NCBI GenBank assembly: GCA_964595625.1
Contig: CAZQQU010000001.1
Coordinates: 310,001-374,000 of the forward strand
From: CAZQQU01 sp964595625
GTDB taxonomy: Bacteria; Bacteroidota; Bacteroidia; Flavobacteriales; Flavobacteriaceae
DNA: 64,000 bases
Reading direction: 5' to 3'
Below the pieces are notes generated by a model. The model had not been told where the DNA came from, ran no database searches, and worked only from the letters and a program-made list of their open reading frames with translations. Made by a program: the position numbers and the translations under genes. The first letter of the stretch is position 1. Every line of letters begins with the position of its first letter. This document shows, one piece after another, positions 1-8,542 of the stretch.

Positions 1-2
1 GT

Positions 3-143
3 TTAAATCCCAAAAATCGAGAGGAAACTAAATCTATTCATATCAAGATACTTACCACCGATATAAACAGTTATGTATTTGAATACAAACTGGTGGGTGG
101 TACACAATCCGAAAGAGCTACCGCCTTTCGAGTAGAAGAATAA
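3..143 (+). CDS. C-terminal fragment of an unidentified protein (cut by window edge)
   Basis: An open frame runs from the window edge to a TAA at 141-143 and encodes about 46 residues ending SERATAFRVEE. Composition (hydrophilic, no membrane segment) looks like a genuine protein end, and the stop lies only 4 bp before the stop of the convergent gene on the minus strand, as expected of a compact genome. I do not recognise the family; the start lies outside the window. Confidence 0.5.
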   Translation, partial: LNPKNREETKSIHIKILTTDINSYVFEYKLVGGTQSERATAFRVEE

Positions 144-147
144 AAAC

Positions 148-792
148 TTATGAATTTATTCGGGCATTTTGAACCGGTTCTATAACCGAGGTATCATAAC
201 CGGAAAACTTACGTAGATAATAGCGAATAGAAGTTCCAAATCCGTCTGTAAAAACCTCCGAACCACCGCTATTAAAAAATCGTTTAACACTACCCGGGCC
301 AGCTAAGTGAGCTGCAGCTAAAATACCGGATTCTGTAACATAAATTCCGTGTACGTGTTTGTCTGAATACCGCTGTATGTACTTGCGCAACTCCCATTTA
401 TTACGTGCCAAATAGGTTTGAAAAGCTGCTTCTTGAAGTTCGGGGCTGTTTAAAAACTCCTGATGGTTGGTAATTCCTAATTGGCGTAAAGTGCTTTTAC
501 CAAATTGATACTTGCCCATATACCCATAATCATTAACTATAAAGTAATCTCCTCGAGATTCTTTAAACCCTAGGGCTTCCTTAAATCCGATAAAACCTTT
601 ACCAATTACCGGGTATATCAAAACTTCTGACTCCTCATGAAAAATTTCTGTTTCAAAAGGAACGGTATAATAAAGAGATAAATCTTTGGTCCAATAATAC
701 GAAAAATCGGTTTTTTCTTTACTTAGAAATCCCCCGCTCACTAAAAGCGCCATAAGGGGAATTAAGCCTAGAAATAGAACGGTTTTTTTCAT
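148..792 (-). CDS. Lysozyme/SLT-like peptidoglycan hydrolase family protein, exported
   Basis: A protein of 214 residues begins with a Lys-Lys n-region and a hydrophobic stretch (about residues 5-20), so it is probably exported or membrane-anchored. Around residues 75-105 it carries FKESRGDY followed by YGYMGKYQFG, the Glu-containing signature seen in GH23/transglycosylase-like proteins of Bacteroidota, where Glu is the catalytic acid. The inferred role is cleavage of peptidoglycan glycan strands in the periplasm. I chose the ATG at 792; a GTG two codons upstream (798) is the alternative. A well-formed promoter lies at 836-864. The exact substrate and activity are inferred. Confidence 0.7.
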   Translation of the reverse strand: MKKTVLFLGLIPLMALLVSGGFLSKEKTDFSYYWTKDLSLYYTVPFETEIFHEESEVLIYPVIGKGFIGFKEALGFKESRGDYFIVNDYGYMGKYQFGKSTLRQLGITNHQEFLNSPELQEAAFQTYLARNKWELRKYIQRYSDKHVHGIYVTESGILAAAHLAGPGSVKRFFNSGGSEVFTDGFGTSIRYYLRKFSGYDTSVIEPVQNARINS

Positions 793-835
793 TTCCACTT
801 GATTTATTTAGGAAAAACTCCTAAAAAATTGGGGG

Positions 836-864
836 CAAATATACAAATAAAATGATAAGGTCAA
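836..864 (-). promoter_or_regulatory. Bacteroidota-type promoter of the muramidase-like gene
   Basis: On the minus strand TTG (864-862) is followed after 18 nt by TATATTTG (843-836), matching the flavobacterial -33/-7 pattern TTG-N17-23-TAnnTTTG. It lies about 45 bp upstream of the ATG at 792. Confidence 0.65.
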
Positions 865-971
865 ATAAATCAACCTGTTAAGTGTTTTATAAAATTGGTA
901 ATAGCCCGTAAATTGGGGAATGAGGAGCCTTTTTTAAATGTAATTTTATTTTATCAAAACAGTTGGCGGGC

Positions 972-2276
972 TTAAATTCGGGTGATTTGTGCCCCTAATG
1001 CACGCAATCTTCCATCGATATTTTCATAGCCTCGATCAATTTGATTGATGTTTTGAATTATACTAACTCCTTCTGCGGAAAGTGCTGCAATCAACAGTGA
1101 TATACCCGCGCGAATATCCGGAGATACCATAGTGGTAGGTTTTAATATAGAACTAAAGTTATGACCAATTACTGTGGCTCGATGTGGATCACAAAGGATA
1201 ATTTGTGCTCCCATATCAATCAATTTATCGACAAAGAACAACCGACTTTCAAACATTTTTTGGTGTATTAACACACTTCCTTTTGCCTGAGTAGCAACCA
1301 CCAAAACGATACTCAGCAAATCAGGAGTAAATCCAGGCCATGGTGCATCAGCTATGGTAAGAATCGAGCCATCCATATCAGTTTGGATTTCGTAAGACTC
1401 TTGCGTAGGAATATAAATATCGTCGTTCACTTTCTGCAATTCAATCCCCAATTTTCTAAAAGTAGTGGGAATTAAACCTAAATTTTCCCAACTTACATTC
1501 TTGATGGTAATTTCACTACGTGTCATCGCAGCTAATCCTATCCAACTCCCAATTTCTATCATATCGGGTAAAATCACATGGTGACAACCGTGCAGGGAAG
1601 TAACACCGTGTATTTGAAGTAAATTGGAACCTATCCCACGGATATCGGCTCCCATTTGGACAAGCATCTTGCAGAGTTGCTGAATATAGGGTTCACAGGC
1701 CGCATTATAGATCGTGGTTTCACCTTCAGCTAACACGGCTGCCATCAATATATTGGCTGTACCGGTTACCGAAGCTTGATCCAATAACATATAGGTTCCT
1801 TTCAGTTTATCTGCCTCCACACCATAAAATCGTTCTTCTTTGTTATAGCGCAAAGTAGCACCTAACTTTATAAGTCCTTCAAAATGTGTATCTAAACGTC
1901 TTCTGCCTATTTTATCACCACCCGGTCGGGGTATATAGCCTTTCCCAAACCGTGCCAAAAGCGGCCCGACAATCATTATTGATCCCCGCAACGAACTCCC
2001 CTCTTCCTTGAACAACTCGGATTCTAAATAACTCAGGTCGATATTTGCAGCTTGAAAACTGTAGTAACCCGGCCCCAAACGTACTACTTCAACACCCAGA
2101 TTTTCTAAAATTCGAATCAGTTTGTTGACATCAATGATATCGGGTATGTTTTCAATTTCAACTTTTTCAGGAGTGAGTAAAACCGCACATAGTATTTGTA
2201 GGGCTTCGTTTTTGGCACCTTGTGGCTGGATTTCTCCACGCAATCGATGTCCTCCTTCGATTCGGAAAGTTCCCAT
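972..2276 (-). CDS. murA: UDP-N-acetylglucosamine 1-carboxyvinyltransferase (MurA)
   Basis: A 434-residue enolpyruvyl transferase catalysing the first committed step of peptidoglycan synthesis, transfer of enolpyruvate from PEP to UDP-GlcNAc in the cytoplasm. The KN pair of the substrate site is at residues 22-23, and the active-site loop reads PGGDKIGRRRLD with Asp at residue 121 where E. coli MurA has Cys115. The Cys-to-Asp change is the one known from mycobacterial and chlamydial MurA, which are insensitive to fosfomycin. Length is normal. The start codon follows DUF4290 by 9 bp on the same strand, so the two are probably co-transcribed with murA second. Confidence 0.96.
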   Translation of the reverse strand: MGTFRIEGGHRLRGEIQPQGAKNEALQILCAVLLTPEKVEIENIPDIIDVNKLIRILENLGVEVVRLGPGYYSFQAANIDLSYLESELFKEEGSSLRGSIMIVGPLLARFGKGYIPRPGGDKIGRRRLDTHFEGLIKLGATLRYNKEERFYGVEADKLKGTYMLLDQASVTGTANILMAAVLAEGETTIYNAACEPYIQQLCKMLVQMGADIRGIGSNLLQIHGVTSLHGCHHVILPDMIEIGSWIGLAAMTRSEITIKNVSWENLGLIPTTFRKLGIELQKVNDDIYIPTQESYEIQTDMDGSILTIADAPWPGFTPDLLSIVLVVATQAKGSVLIHQKMFESRLFFVDKLIDMGAQIILCDPHRATVIGHNFSSILKPTTMVSPDIRAGISLLIAALSAEGVSIIQNINQIDRGYENIDGRLRALGAQITRI

Positions 2277-2285
2277 GGCATTCGG

Positions 2286-2948
2286 TTAGTAACGTTTTTT
2301 ATTGTGTTTGTTTTTGTAGTTTTTCTTGTTGTGATGACCGTTGCTAAATTTCTTTTTAGTCTTAGCATTCGTAGATACACTCGTTAGTTCTTCATCACTT
2401 TCCAACAAATTAATCTTACCATCAGAAAGTTCTAATAGGTGTTTAAAAATCACAGTATCTTCTACGGTATCTTTGTTCCAGCTGAGATAACATTTTTTCA
2501 TGTGGCTGGCAATGGTGTAGATTAAGGCATCCTTTTTATCACCATCCTCCCAACTATTAGCTACATCAATCATTCTTTTGATGTTATTTCCATAAAAACG
2601 GTATTTGGGAAAATTTTGCGGATATTCCAAACGTTCCGGACGCTGTTCCAAGACTATTCTTTCGGGTTTTGGATAAGGAGAATCTACATCCAATTTAAAA
2701 TCTGAAATAATAAAGAGCTGGTCCCACAGCATCGGCTGAAAATCAGGAACGTCGCGTAAATGAGGATTCAAATTTCCCATGACGCCAATAATTCCTCGCG
2801 CAATTTTATTGCGCTCTTCTCGATCTTCAATGGTCATGGCGAAATCCACCAGTTTTTGTATGTGGCGCCCGTATTCGGGGATTATTAATTTGGGACGCTC
2901 TGAGTTGTATTCTAATTGGTCTGTCAAAGTACTATTTTTAGGTATCAT
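2286..2948 (-). CDS. DUF4290 family protein
   Basis: A 220-residue cytoplasmic protein with no signal peptide or membrane segment. It contains the DUF4290 core typical of Bacteroidota, with blocks such as LIIPEYGRHIQKLVDFA near the start and GVMGNLNPHLRDV near residue 60, and a Lys/Asn/His-rich tail of about 25 residues that may bind nucleic acid (inference from charge only). A TTG at 2963 would add five residues; the ATG at 2948 is preferred. It sits immediately upstream of murA. No function is established for this family. Confidence 0.85.
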   Translation of the reverse strand: MIPKNSTLTDQLEYNSERPKLIIPEYGRHIQKLVDFAMTIEDREERNKIARGIIGVMGNLNPHLRDVPDFQPMLWDQLFIISDFKLDVDSPYPKPERIVLEQRPERLEYPQNFPKYRFYGNNIKRMIDVANSWEDGDKKDALIYTIASHMKKCYLSWNKDTVEDTVIFKHLLELSDGKINLLESDEELTSVSTNAKTKKKFSNGHHNKKNYKNKHNKKRY

Positions 2949-2994
2949 GGAATTGTTTTGCAAAGTAGTAAAAAAAGAAATAGGTAGTATTTTC

Positions 2995-3285
2995 TTATAA
3001 AGAAATTATTCCTTCCACAACGGCCACTTCTTTGTATTTGGCGATAACCGCATCCGGATCGGACATTTTTACCTGGATAGAAATGGAGGTGTAATTGCCC
3101 TTGGAAGAAGGGGTTGTTGTTATAACGGCACCTAAATTATCAAAAGCTTTTTCTACAAATCCAATTTTTTGGACATCGGTAGGAACAATAAATTTAAATA
3201 GATAATCGCTCGGCCAAGAAGTATCATTAGCCAATTGCACGCGAAGTTTTTTAAAAAAAGCTTCTCTTTTTTGTTCTAAATCCAT
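2995..3285 (-). CDS. DUF493 family protein (YbeD-like, ACT-like fold)
   Basis: A protein of 96 residues, the usual size for DUF493. The central segment (WPSDYLFKFIVPT) and the later SSKGNYTSISIQVKM strand are family hallmarks; members have a small ferredoxin/ACT-like fold and a presumed regulatory role. The open frame extends upstream to 3402, but homologues begin at MDLEQKREAF, which corresponds to the ATG at 3285, and a promoter maps in the upstream extension. It is divergent from the ATPase gene at 3389. Confidence 0.85.
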   Translation of the reverse strand: MDLEQKREAFFKKLRVQLANDTSWPSDYLFKFIVPTDVQKIGFVEKAFDNLGAVITTTPSSKGNYTSISIQVKMSDPDAVIAKYKEVAVVEGIISL

Positions 3286-3376
3286 ACAGGTTGTTCTAGG
3301 TGAATAATTTGCAACAAAGATACGCATATCTCCCCAATCCCTTTCATAACTATTTCGTAATTCTGTATATTTACCA

Positions 3377-3409
3377 CAAATATAGGCTATGAAGGAAGGC
3401 ATCCCCCAA
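3377..3409 (-). promoter_or_regulatory. Candidate promoter of the DUF493 gene
   Basis: On the minus strand TTG (3409-3407) is followed after 22 nt by TATATTTG (3384-3377). It overlaps the first codons of the divergent ATPase gene and would give a leader of roughly 85 nt. A second -7-like box TATCTTTG (3322-3315) lies closer to the start but lacks a well-spaced TTG. Confidence 0.45.
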
Positions 3410-3943
3410 CGACTGGTAATTACCGGAGGACCCGGTACTGGTAAGTCTTCTATTATAAATTATTTACAAAAAGAAGGTCACTTGTGTATGCCTGAAATAT
3501 CGAGAGAAATAGTTCGCCAGTATAAAAAAAAAGGAATTGACCAGCCCTTTTTGAATACCCCACAAGCTTTTAGTGATTTGCTTTTAAAAAAGCGAATCCA
3601 ACAGTTTGAACAAGTCCCTAATCTTTTCGATCAACAAGTGTTTTTTGATCGAGGAATACCTGATATTGCTGCTTATTTGAATTTTTCCAACCAACCCATT
3701 TCTAATACTTTAAAACAGGCTTGCCACCAGTATCGATACGATTTGGTATTCTTATTATCCCCTTGGGAGGAAATTTACAAAACCGATGCAGAACGTTACG
3801 AAACTTTTGAACAAGCCGTAAGTATCTATTTTTCAATACAAAAAATATACTCCCAATACGGTTATCAATGGTTGGAGGTACCCCAATTACCTCTCAAAAA
3901 TCGTGTGGATTTTATATTACAAATGTCTGTAAAAATGTCTTAG
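3389..3943 (+). CDS. AAA_28-type P-loop ATPase
   Basis: A 184-residue cytoplasmic protein. The Walker A motif GGPGTGKS is at residues 13-20 and a Walker-B-like segment VFFDRGIPD lies near residue 90, the pattern of the NadR-related AAA_28 family of small NTPases/kinases. The substrate is unknown. The stop is 8 bp before the recQ start, so the two are likely one transcript. It is divergent from DUF493 with the start region overlapping that gene's promoter. Confidence 0.8.
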   Translation: MKEGIPQRLVITGGPGTGKSSIINYLQKEGHLCMPEISREIVRQYKKKGIDQPFLNTPQAFSDLLLKKRIQQFEQVPNLFDQQVFFDRGIPDIAAYLNFSNQPISNTLKQACHQYRYDLVFLLSPWEEIYKTDAERYETFEQAVSIYFSIQKIYSQYGYQWLEVPQLPLKNRVDFILQMSVKMS

Positions 3944-3951
3944 AAAGAGTT

Positions 3952-5850
3952 ATGAGAGAACCGTTACAGATTTTACAAAAGTATTGGGGCTATACAAATT
4001 TTAGGCCCTTACAACAAGAAATTATAGAAAACGTCTTACGGGGTCGGGATACCGTAGCTTTACTTCCTACCGGTGGGGGAAAATCACTTTGCTTTCAAGT
4101 ACCTGCTTTAGCCATGGAAGGTATTTGTATTGTAGTATCTCCCTTAATTGCTTTGATGAACGATCAAGTAAATCGGCTTCAACAAATGGGTATTAAAAGT
4201 ATAGCCCTTACTGGAAGAATCCACTATTCGGATTTGGACCGATTACTCGAAAATGCCATTTTTGGTAACTACAAATTCCTGTATTTGTCTCCAGAACGTA
4301 TTCAGCAAGACTTGGTGCAAGCTCGCATCGCTCAAATGCCCGTTAATCTTTGGGCTATTGATGAGGCCCATTGTATTTCGCAATGGGGAAATGATTTTCG
4401 GCCAGCGTATAGAAACATCAATATTCTACGCGAAATACATCCCGAAGTACCCACCATTGCATTGACAGCAACCGCTACCCCTGAGGTATTGACAGATACT
4501 ATCCTAGAGCTTCATTTGAGGAATCCGGAAATTTTTAAAAAGTCATTCTTTCGAGAAAATTTGGCCTATGTAACGCGTTATGAAGAAGACAAGTTATACG
4601 CCATTGAGCAACTACTTAAAAAAAACGAACCGGCCATTATCTATACCCGCAATCGAAAACGTACCGAAACCCTTAGCCATGAACTGAATTTAAGGCACTT
4701 TCAAAGCGATTATTTTCACGGGGGCATTTCAGATCAGGAAAAACAACAAAAATTACATAATTGGCTCACAGAAAAAAAACCAATTATGGTGGCTACTAAT
4801 GCTTTTGGGATGGGCATAGATAAACCCAATGTACGACATGTAATCCACTATGAAATGCCTGATAGTATGGAAAGTTATTTTCAAGAAGCGGGTCGGGCTG
4901 GACGAGACGGACTACCAGCGCAAGCGGTTCTACTATACAATCCAAGCGACTTTAAAACCCTGCAAGAGCAATACATAAACAACTTACCGACCACCGATTT
5001 TGTGAAAGAAGTATATCGTAAACTGTGTAATTTTTTTTATATCGCTTATGGCGAAGGAGCCTATACAACCCATGCGTTTAATTTTGAAAAATTTTGTGTA
5101 CAATACCAACTTCCGACTACCAAAACTTTTAATGCAATAACGGCATTAGACCGCTTGGGTATTGTATCTCTTTCATTAGAATACGGTCAAAAAAGTCAAG
5201 TACAATTTTTGATACCATCTGAAGAACTACTTCGCTATTTTGAAAACAATAGAACCCACTCGTTGATCGGTAAAACCCTGTTACGTATATACACCGGTAT
5301 TTATGAAAACCCCACCCCTATTGATTTAGAATTAATAGCAGCTAAAAGCAACCAACCTATACCAACCATAATTCAAGTTTTAGAAAAATTTTCTAAAGAC
5401 GAAATTGCTCGTGTACAAATTGTAACTACGGATGCTTGGATAACTTTTAACGAACGGCGTGAAGACAATCGTACAATTAATAGAGTAGCCCGTTTACTAC
5501 AAAAGTACAACAAAAATAAAATACAATTGGTTCGGTCTATGATGCAGTATGTTCAAGACGATACTACTTGTAATAGTGTCAAGTTACTACAGTACTTTGG
5601 TGAAACTACCTACAGCCCCTGTGGTATTTGTAACCAATGTCATCAAGAAAACACGCTTCCCTCTCGGAAGGAAATGCATTTTATGGCACAAACAATTATG
5701 TTGTGTATAGAAGAAAATGAAGCGGTAAGTTCTCGTGAAATCTGCGAAAAAACTAACTTTGCGGCTGATAAAGTAGTGTATGTACTTCAACAACTACTCG
5801 ATGCACGTAAAATAATACTCAATTCCAAAAACCAGTATATGCTGGCCTAA
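3952..5850 (+). CDS. recQ: ATP-dependent DNA helicase RecQ
   Basis: A 632-residue superfamily 2 helicase for recombination and fork repair, unwinding DNA 3' to 5'. Visible motifs are TGGGKS (residues 40-45), the DEAH box (137-140) in the context IDEAHCISQWGNDFRP, the TATATPEV motif III, and the motif V/VI block with QEAGRAGRDG. The RecQ zinc cluster is present as C..., CGICNQCH near residue 560. The C-terminus after the winged helix is short and I see no obvious HRDC domain. The open frame starts at 3868 inside the ATPase gene; the ATG at 3952 aligns with the family start. fmt follows one base after the stop. Confidence 0.95.
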   Translation: MREPLQILQKYWGYTNFRPLQQEIIENVLRGRDTVALLPTGGGKSLCFQVPALAMEGICIVVSPLIALMNDQVNRLQQMGIKSIALTGRIHYSDLDRLLENAIFGNYKFLYLSPERIQQDLVQARIAQMPVNLWAIDEAHCISQWGNDFRPAYRNINILREIHPEVPTIALTATATPEVLTDTILELHLRNPEIFKKSFFRENLAYVTRYEEDKLYAIEQLLKKNEPAIIYTRNRKRTETLSHELNLRHFQSDYFHGGISDQEKQQKLHNWLTEKKPIMVATNAFGMGIDKPNVRHVIHYEMPDSMESYFQEAGRAGRDGLPAQAVLLYNPSDFKTLQEQYINNLPTTDFVKEVYRKLCNFFYIAYGEGAYTTHAFNFEKFCVQYQLPTTKTFNAITALDRLGIVSLSLEYGQKSQVQFLIPSEELLRYFENNRTHSLIGKTLLRIYTGIYENPTPIDLELIAAKSNQPIPTIIQVLEKFSKDEIARVQIVTTDAWITFNERREDNRTINRVARLLQKYNKNKIQLVRSMMQYVQDDTTCNSVKLLQYFGETTYSPCGICNQCHQENTLPSRKEMHFMAQTIMLCIEENEAVSSREICEKTNFAADKVVYVLQQLLDARKIILNSKNQYMLA

Positions 5851-5851
5851 T

Positions 5852-6799
5852 ATGAAAAATTTAAAAATAGTCTTTTACGGAACACCTGACTTTGCCACCG
5901 CTTCACTCCAAGCGTTGGTAGAAAAAGGTTTTGTAAACATTACTGTTGTTACTGCGCCCGATCGACCCGCGGGACGTGGTAGACAACTCAACTTTTCTTC
6001 AGTCAAACAATATGCCTTATCGCAAGGTTTAACCGTATGGCAACCTGAAAACTTAAAGAGTACTGATTTTTTAGAACAACTCCAGCAATGGGCTCCCGAT
6101 TTACAAATAGTAGTCGCTTTTAGGATGTTACCTAAAGCCGTCTGGGCACTTCCCCGACTAGGAACTTTTAACTTACACGCCTCCTTACTTCCACAATATC
6201 GCGGTGCGGCACCTATAAACTGGGCCATTATAAATGGAGAAACCGAAACCGGAGTAACCACTTTTTTTATTGATGAAAAAATTGACACCGGCGCTATTTT
6301 ACTTTACAAAAAAATGAATATTTCGCCCACCGATACGGCCGGTACCCTACACGACAAATTGATGCAGATAGGAAGCGACTTAGTTCTCGAGACAGTCGAA
6401 ACTATTTACTCGGGTCAGATAAGTCCTCAAACCCAACCCCAAACGAGTACGCTTAAAGAAGCTCCTAAACTTACCTCTGAAAATACTAGAATTGACTGGA
6501 ATGGTTCGGCACAACAAATTTTTAATCACATACGGGGACTATCCCCTTATCCGGCCGCATGGACTCACCTACACCACCACGGTGAAGTCTTGCTTTTTAA
6601 AATATATGACAGTAAATACCATTTAGAATCCCATCAACATAGTCTAGGAAAAATTATCGCCGATAAATCCACCTTACGCGTGGCGGTAACCGATGGATAT
6701 GTAGAACTGCTCGAAATTCAATTACCCGGAAAGAAAAAAATGCAGGTAAAATCATTTTTAAACGGTTTCACTTTTTCTAAAGAAAGCTATGTTTCATAA
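5852..6799 (+). CDS. fmt: Methionyl-tRNA formyltransferase
   Basis: A 315-residue enzyme that formylates initiator Met-tRNA using 10-formyl-tetrahydrofolate. The N-terminal catalytic domain shows FYGTPDFA at the start and the hallmark NLHASLLPQYRGAAPINWA with the catalytic Asn and His, then DTGAIL with the conserved Asp. The C-terminal tRNA-binding domain begins around residue 205. It starts one base after recQ's stop, so the two are translationally linked. Length and motifs are normal. Confidence 0.96.
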   Translation: MKNLKIVFYGTPDFATASLQALVEKGFVNITVVTAPDRPAGRGRQLNFSSVKQYALSQGLTVWQPENLKSTDFLEQLQQWAPDLQIVVAFRMLPKAVWALPRLGTFNLHASLLPQYRGAAPINWAIINGETETGVTTFFIDEKIDTGAILLYKKMNISPTDTAGTLHDKLMQIGSDLVLETVETIYSGQISPQTQPQTSTLKEAPKLTSENTRIDWNGSAQQIFNHIRGLSPYPAAWTHLHHHGEVLLFKIYDSKYHLESHQHSLGKIIADKSTLRVAVTDGYVELLEIQLPGKKKMQVKSFLNGFTFSKESYVS

Positions 6800-6901
6800 C
6801 CAATTGGTAGTCTATGGGTTGTAAAAAATGCCAAAAATTAAAAGTTTTATTAACAATGCGTTTAAGTTATCAACAAAAAAACCGATTTCCCACAGTATTC
6901 C

Positions 6902-6931
6902 TTGCATAAACCGATAAACCGACTAAATTTG
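6902..6931 (+). promoter_or_regulatory. Strong Bacteroidota-type promoter of the HU gene
   Basis: TTG (6902-6904), a 19-nt spacer and TAAATTTG (6924-6931) match the -33/-7 consensus. Transcription would start near 6937, leaving an A/T-rich leader of about 50 nt before the ATG at 6986. The near-perfect match fits an abundant nucleoid protein. Confidence 0.7.
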
Positions 6932-6985
6932 CTTAACAAAATAAATCGAGTTTATAATATTTATAACTTAAAAATCCAATTACTT

Positions 6986-7255
6986 ATGAACAAATCAGAA
7001 TTAATCGATGCAATTGCAGCAGACGCTGGAATCACTAAAGCTGCTGCTAAAAAAGCGCTAGAATCTTTTTTAGGTAATGTTACTAAATCCCTTAAAAAAG
7101 GAAACAGAGTTTCTTTAGTAGGTTTTGGTTCTTGGTCAGTAACTAAAAGAGCTGCAAGAGAAGGTAGAAACCCTCAAACTGGTAAAACTATCAAAATTGC
7201 TGCTAAAAAAGTTGTAAAATTCAAGCCAGGGTCAGATTTATCCAAAGCTGTTTAA
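6986..7255 (+). CDS. hup: HU-family DNA-binding protein
   Basis: An 89-residue histone-like protein that bends and compacts DNA as a dimer. It begins MNKSELIDAIAADAGITK and contains the arm signature GFGSWSVTKRAAREGRNPQTG at residues 46-66, followed by the KVVKFKPGSDL C-terminus. An upstream in-frame extension to 6902 is rejected because it overlaps the promoter and HU proteins start at this Met. It is monocistronic, with its own promoter and a strong terminator at 7277-7308. Confidence 0.96.
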   Translation: MNKSELIDAIAADAGITKAAAKKALESFLGNVTKSLKKGNRVSLVGFGSWSVTKRAAREGRNPQTGKTIKIAAKKVVKFKPGSDLSKAV

Positions 7256-7276
7256 CGACATTTTCTATCCATTCTT

Positions 7277-7308
7277 CAGCCCGACAGTTCATCGGGCTGT
7301 TTTTTTTT
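7277..7308 (+). terminator. Rho-independent terminator of the HU gene
   Basis: Stem CAGCCCGA / TCGGGCTG (8 bp) with a 7-nt loop is followed by nine T. The T-run overlaps the stop codon of the convergent permease gene. Confidence 0.85.
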
Positions 7309-8542
7309 ATTCAAATTTTATAGCTTGTACCGGAGAAATCTTGGTTACTAAATAAGAAGGAACTAACAGCATTAGCAAGCACAACACAAAGGTACCGACA
7401 TTTAAGGCCGCTATAAATCCCCAATGGATAAATACAGGCGCTTCGGAAACATAATAAATATCAGGATTTAATGGAAAAAGCTTGAAGTATTTTTGAATCA
7501 GCAGCAATCCGATACCAATTAAATTGCCCCAAAACAAACCAATACTAATCAAGTACATCGCATTGTATAAAAAAATCTTTCGAATACTTCCATGAGAAGC
7601 ACCTAAAGATTTAAAAATTCCTATCATCTGAGTTCTTTCCAATATTAAAACCAACAAGGCCGTAATCATATTAATGCCGGCTACCAAAATCATGATTCCT
7701 ATAATTAGATAAATATTAAAATCAAATAAATCCAACCATTCAAATATCGAACTGTATTGCTGTCTAATAGTTACTGTATCTAAATCTGAGGGAACCGCAT
7801 AATAGACCGCTTCACCGGTTTGGTCAATTTGATTAAAATCTTGAACAAAAATTTCAAAGGCCCCTACTTGATCGGCCTCCCACCTGTTCAAACGCCGAAT
7901 TTGACGGATGTCGGTTATTAGATGGGTTCTATCAAAATCTAAAAAACCACTGTTATAGATACCCACCAAATCAAAACCAATCATACGATGCATTCGACTA
8001 CTCTGTTCATCGGAAAACAAAGTCACCACCCGATCACCAACTTGCAATTGCAATCGATTTGCCAAATATTCAGAAAGTAAAATCTCATTGTTGAGCTCTT
8101 TCTGATAATTCGGTAGGCGCCCGGCCACTAAAAATTCTTCAAAATACGACCAATTAAAATCAGCTCCTACTCCTTTAGCTACAATACCTTCATAATTTTC
8201 AGCGGTTCTGATGATACCGGTTTTACTGGCAGTAGCTTGTATGTGTTTAATTTGAGGTTGGTTGGGAAAAACCGGATAAAAAGACTGCTCTAATGAAATC
8301 GGTATTTGAGAATCGTCAGAACGGTTTGAATCAAACTTACTAATAATGATATCCCCATTAAACGCAGAAATCTTTTCTCGGATTTTTTGTTGCAGTCCCA
8401 AACCCGTAGCTATTGCCACCAACATCATCACCATACCGATAACAATTGCGGCAATAGCAATTTTTATTATTGGTGCAGAAATACTACTTTTATAGTCTTT
8501 AGATTTAATAATCCGCTGTGCTATGAAGAGTTCAAAATTCAC
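7307..8542 (-). CDS. FtsX/LolC-E-type ABC transporter permease
   Basis: About 411 residues with one N-terminal membrane helix (about residues 25-47), a large periplasmic MacB-like domain, and three C-terminal helices ending in the typical ISPVQAIKFE. This is the LolC/E-FtsX topology, used for lipoprotein release or mechanotransmission rather than solute import. No ATPase gene is adjacent. The open frame runs up to 8740, but family members begin VNFELFIA, so I use the GTG at 8542. That start overlaps the start of the divergent namZ gene by 20 bp. A -7 box TATTTTTG (8571-8564, minus) lies just upstream. Confidence 0.85.
   Translation of the reverse strand: MNFELFIAQRIIKSKDYKSSISAPIIKIAIAAIVIGMVMMLVAIATGLGLQQKIREKISAFNGDIIISKFDSNRSDDSQIPISLEQSFYPVFPNQPQIKHIQATASKTGIIRTAENYEGIVAKGVGADFNWSYFEEFLVAGRLPNYQKELNNEILLSEYLANRLQLQVGDRVVTLFSDEQSSRMHRMIGFDLVGIYNSGFLDFDRTHLITDIRQIRRLNRWEADQVGAFEIFVQDFNQIDQTGEAVYYAVPSDLDTVTIRQQYSSIFEWLDLFDFNIYLIIGIMILVAGINMITALLVLILERTQMIGIFKSLGASHGSIRKIFLYNAMYLISIGLFWGNLIGIGLLLIQKYFKLFPLNPDIYYVSEAPVFIHWGFIAALNVGTFVLCLLMLLVPSYLVTKISPVQAIKFE

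Noticed and set aside
2117..2380. Minus-strand frame overlapping murA and DUF4290
   Set aside because: It is an out-of-frame reading of two well-supported genes.
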